This document shows positions 61,239 to 64,000 of a DNA stretch of 64,000 nucleotides, one piece after another. The DNA is from Hyphomonas sp. (lineage in GTDB: Bacteria > Pseudomonadota > Alphaproteobacteria > Caulobacterales > Hyphomonadaceae): contig NZ_JALHLS010000001.1 of assembly GCF_022844445.1 (NCBI RefSeq), positions 1-64,000 of the forward strand. Direction: 5' to 3'. Below the pieces are notes generated by a model. It did no database searches, was not told the origin of the DNA, and saw only the letters and a list, made by a program, of their open reading frames with translations. The position numbers were made by a program, and so were the translations under genes. Numbering within the stretch: position 1 is the stretch's first letter; each line of letters starts with the position of its first letter.

Positions 61239-61625
61239 CTACCGGCGAATGAGAGACTGGACCAGTCCAATGAGGAGTTGCGGGACTGACAGCACCACCC
61301 CAAGCAGGAAGAAGGGAATCGATGCGCCATACATCATCACTGTTTCGCCGAGCGTGGCGCCGTGTCCGTTCCCGAGATAACCCGGCAGTATGATCAGAAG
61401 CACAGCTATGCCGAGGCTGCCGCGTCCGAGGAGCGGGCCCCAGGTCAATGGCCAGGCGAGCATGGGCCCCATCAGCACGAGCGCCCAGAAGAGTGTCAGC
61501 AGGGTGACACCGATATGGGCGGCCCAAAGGGAGGTGATGAAAGCAGCCGCGACCACAATACTGGCCACCCATCGAACGAGGCGTCGCGCGGGTTCGCGGG
61601 AGGTGCCCAACAACCAAGCTGTCAT
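61239..61625 (-). CDS. Hypothetical membrane protein
   Basis: 128 aa with several hydrophobic segments. Confidence 0.55.
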   Translation of the reverse strand: MTAWLLGTSREPARRLVRWVASIVVAAAFITSLWAAHIGVTLLTLFWALVLMGPMLAWPLTWGPLLGRGSLGIAVLLIILPGYLGNGHGATLGETVMMYGASIPFFLLGVVLSVPQLLIGLVQSLIRR

Positions 61626-61694
61626 GCCGTCCTCCTCAAGCCATCGAGGCTCTCACAGGAGGGTTGAAATTTCGTGCAGCGCCGCCTGGGGCGA

Positions 61695-62345
61695 TCAGAC
61701 CTTGATGCCAGCTTTCTTCGCATCGGCGAGGAAAGTTTCGAGGCCTTTGTCCGTGAGCGGATGGTTGACGAGGGACTTGATCACCGCGGGCGGGGCGGTC
61801 ATCACGTCAGCACCGGCGAGGGCGCATTGCTTCACGTGGTTGGCCGTGCGGATAGAGGCGGCGAGGATTTCCGTATCGAACAGGTAGTTGTCGTAGATCT
61901 GGCGGATCTCGTGGATGAGTTCCATGCCGTCGAGGTGGATATCGTCCAGGCGGCCGATAAAGGGCGAGATGAAGGTCGCGCCGGCTTTCGCGGCGAGGAG
62001 CGCCTGGTTGGCCGAGAAGCAGAGCGTGACATTGACCTGCGTGCCCTCCCCCGTCAGCGTCTTGCAGGCCTTGAGGCCGTCGAGCGTCAGCGGGAGTTTC
62101 ACAGTGACGTTGGAGGCGATCTTCGCGAGCTTGCGGCCTTCCTTGATCATGCCGTCATAGTCGGTGGCGACGACTTCGGCGCTGACCGGGCCTGGCGTAA
62201 GCGCGCAGATCTCGGCGATCACTTCGGCGAAGGGGCGGCCGGACTTGGCGATCAGCGAGGGATTGGTCGTGACTCCGTCGATCAGGCCGGAGGCGGCGAG
62301 GTCGGCGATGTCTTTCGTATCGGCAGTGTCGACGAAGAATTTCAT
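61695..62345 (-). CDS. fsa: Transaldolase / fructose-6-phosphate aldolase family
   Basis: [45 protein letters not shown]. Confidence 0.92.
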   Translation of the reverse strand: MKFFVDTADTKDIADLAASGLIDGVTTNPSLIAKSGRPFAEVIAEICALTPGPVSAEVVATDYDGMIKEGRKLAKIASNVTVKLPLTLDGLKACKTLTGEGTQVNVTLCFSANQALLAAKAGATFISPFIGRLDDIHLDGMELIHEIRQIYDNYLFDTEILAASIRTANHVKQCALAGADVMTAPPAVIKSLVNHPLTDKGLETFLADAKKAGIKV

Positions 62346-62422
62346 GTGCAGGTTCCAGTCCGGTGAGAGAGCGCTGGCGCTTCCTTAACCAATCGGGACC
62401 CGCGATCCAAGTGCGGCGCAGA

Positions 62423-62454
62423 TAGAAACGCTCCCCCCGGGGCCGGGAGGAGCG
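62423..62454 (-). terminator. Rho-independent-type hairpin downstream of ugd
   Basis: Minus strand CGCTCC-TCCCGGCCCCGGGG-GGAGCG followed by TTTCT. Confidence 0.6.
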
Positions 62455-62479
62455 CTGGATTGTGGGCGCCGTAGCAGCC

Positions 62480-63790
62480 TCAGACGGCCGGACGGCCGAT
62501 CGAGGTGTAGGCGAAGCCGTGTTTCGCCATGTCTTCCGGGGAGTAGATATTTCGCAGGTCGACGACGACCTTGCCCTTCATCGCGCCCTTGATGCGGCCG
62601 AAATCAAGCGCGCGGAACTGGTCCCACTCGGTGATGATGACCATGGCATCGGCGCCATCGACGGCTTTGTAGGCGCTGTCGGCGTAGGTGATGTCTTTCA
62701 GGAGGTGGGACGCTTCCTTCATCGCTTCCGGATCGAAGGCGACGACCTTGGCGCCAGCAGCCGTGAGCGCCGGGAGGATGTCGAGCGAGGGCGCATCGCG
62801 CATGTCGTCTGTGTTCTGCTTGAAGGCGAGGCCGAGCACGCCGATCGTCTTGCCCTTCACCTCGCCACCCATCGCCTGGATGACCTTGTGGGCCATGGCT
62901 TTCTTGCGGGCGGCGTTGACCTCGACGACGGTGTCGACGATGCGCACCGGACTGCCATAATCGTTCGCGGTCTTGGTGAGCGCGAGCGTGTCTTTCGGGA
63001 AGCAGGAGCCGCCATAGCCTGGGCCGGCGTTGAGGAATTTGGAGCCGATGCGGCCATCAAGGCCAATGCCGCGCGAAACTTCCTGCACGTTGGCGCCGAC
63101 CTTTTCGCACAGGTCCGCCATCTCGTTGATGAAGGTGATCTTCACGGCGAGGAAGGCGTTGGCGGCATACTTGATCAGCTCTGACGTGCGGCGCGCCGTA
63201 AACAGGATCGGCGTTTCGTTGAGGAAAAGCGGGCGGTAAAGCTCGCGCATCACCTGCTTGGCGCGCTCGTCCTCTGTGCCCACGACAACGCGGTCCGGGA
63301 TCTTGAAGTCCTTGATCGCGGCGCCTTCGCGCAGGAATTCGGGGTTCGATACCACGGCGAAGTCGCCATCCGGGCGGACCTTCTTGATGATCGCTTCGAC
63401 TTCGTCGCCGGTGCCGACGGGCACGGTCGACTTGGTGACGATGACGGTGAAGCCGCTCATCAGCTGGCCGATCTCCTCGGCAGCGGCATAGACATAGGAA
63501 AGGTCGGCGTGGCCGTCACCGCGGCGAGAAGGCGTGCCGACGGCAATGAACACAGCATCGGCATCCTTGACCGCTTCGGCGGCGTCAGTGGTAAAGAACA
63601 GGCGCTCTTCCTTGACGTTGTTGGCCACGAGGGTGTCGAGGCCCGGCTCGTAGATCGGCATGATGCCGGCCTGGAGCTTGTCGATCTTCGACTTGTCCTT
63701 GTCCACGCAGGTTACGATGTGGCCGAAATCGGCAAAACAGGCGCCTGACACGAGGCCGACATAGCCCGTTCCGATAATCGCGACACGCAT
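62480..63790 (-). CDS. ugd: UDP-glucose 6-dehydrogenase
   Basis: AIIGTGYVGLVSGACFADFGH; LNAGPGYGGSCFPKDT; LGLAFKQNTDDMRDAPS. Confidence 0.97.
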   Translation of the reverse strand: MRVAIIGTGYVGLVSGACFADFGHIVTCVDKDKSKIDKLQAGIMPIYEPGLDTLVANNVKEERLFFTTDAAEAVKDADAVFIAVGTPSRRGDGHADLSYVYAAAEEIGQLMSGFTVIVTKSTVPVGTGDEVEAIIKKVRPDGDFAVVSNPEFLREGAAIKDFKIPDRVVVGTEDERAKQVMRELYRPLFLNETPILFTARRTSELIKYAANAFLAVKITFINEMADLCEKVGANVQEVSRGIGLDGRIGSKFLNAGPGYGGSCFPKDTLALTKTANDYGSPVRIVDTVVEVNAARKKAMAHKVIQAMGGEVKGKTIGVLGLAFKQNTDDMRDAPSLDILPALTAAGAKVVAFDPEAMKEASHLLKDITYADSAYKAVDGADAMVIITEWDQFRALDFGRIKGAMKGKVVVDLRNIYSPEDMAKHGFAYTSIGRPAV

Positions 63791-63916
63791 GGAATAGTCC
63801 CTCAGTAAGATACAATAGCGGGGTGTTCGCCTGCGGGGTGCAATTTTTGTGCGAGAGGGTCAAGGGGCGTTTGCCCCAAGGGGAACTGGGTTGACTCGGG
63901 GGGTGCCGACCCATTA

Positions 63917-63931
63917 GAACAAAACATGAAC
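63917..63931 (+). promoter_or_regulatory. LexA/SOS-type box GAAC-AAAACAT-GAAC (GTTC-N7-GTTC on minus strand)
   Basis: Exact direct repeat with N7 spacing, 15 nt upstream of the 63947 start codon. Confidence 0.65.
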
Positions 63932-63946
63932 AAATAGGAGGGCAGG

Positions 63947-64000
63947 ATGAGCCTCGTACTTTATACGAACCCCATGTCGCGCGGCCGGATTGCCCGCTGG
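63947..64000 (+). CDS. N-terminus of a glutathione S-transferase-like protein (truncated by window edge)
   Basis: MSLVLYTNPMSRGRIARW with AGGAGGGCAGG RBS. Confidence 0.7.
   Translation, partial: MSLVLYTNPMSRGRIARW

Noticed and set aside
60172-61380. 402-aa plus-strand ORF over recR end and opposite thiD
   Set aside because: Antisense shadow of thiD.

Overview
GC-rich bacterial chromosome, almost certainly an alphaproteobacterium. A Caulobacterales/Hyphomonadaceae-like origin is inferred from a DivL homologue, a full CtrA-type box, GTTC-N7-GTTC SOS boxes and gene order. Roughly 60 protein genes are supported, mostly housekeeping: rpmH-rnpA-yidC-engB-argB-dapD; part of the dcw cluster (murB, ddl, ftsQ, ftsA, ftsZ) followed by lpxC and bamD; ligA/recN; prmA; nrdB; dnaX-ybaB-recR; thiD; ugd. 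I found no rRNA, tRNA, CRISPR array, transposase or prophage. Most interesting points: (1) a predicted nucleoside-deoxyribosyltransferase/TIR-like + macro-domain fusion protein (53758-55062) between a decayed gene and nrdB; (2) a DivL-type pseudo-histidine kinase with Tyr at the phospho-acceptor position, with a perfect TTAA-N7-TTAA box in its divergent promoter region; (3) the dcw cluster split between murB and ddl by two tandem TonB-plug outer-membrane genes; (4) an orphan BciB/FrhB-like iron-sulfur flavoprotein gene inside dnaX-ybaB-recR; (5) several precise regulatory sites: two LexA boxes, an NrdR-like box, and a 10-bp-arm palindrome upstream of a VOC-ArsR-SRPBCC operon. All family calls are by eye from translated motifs; no database search was run.
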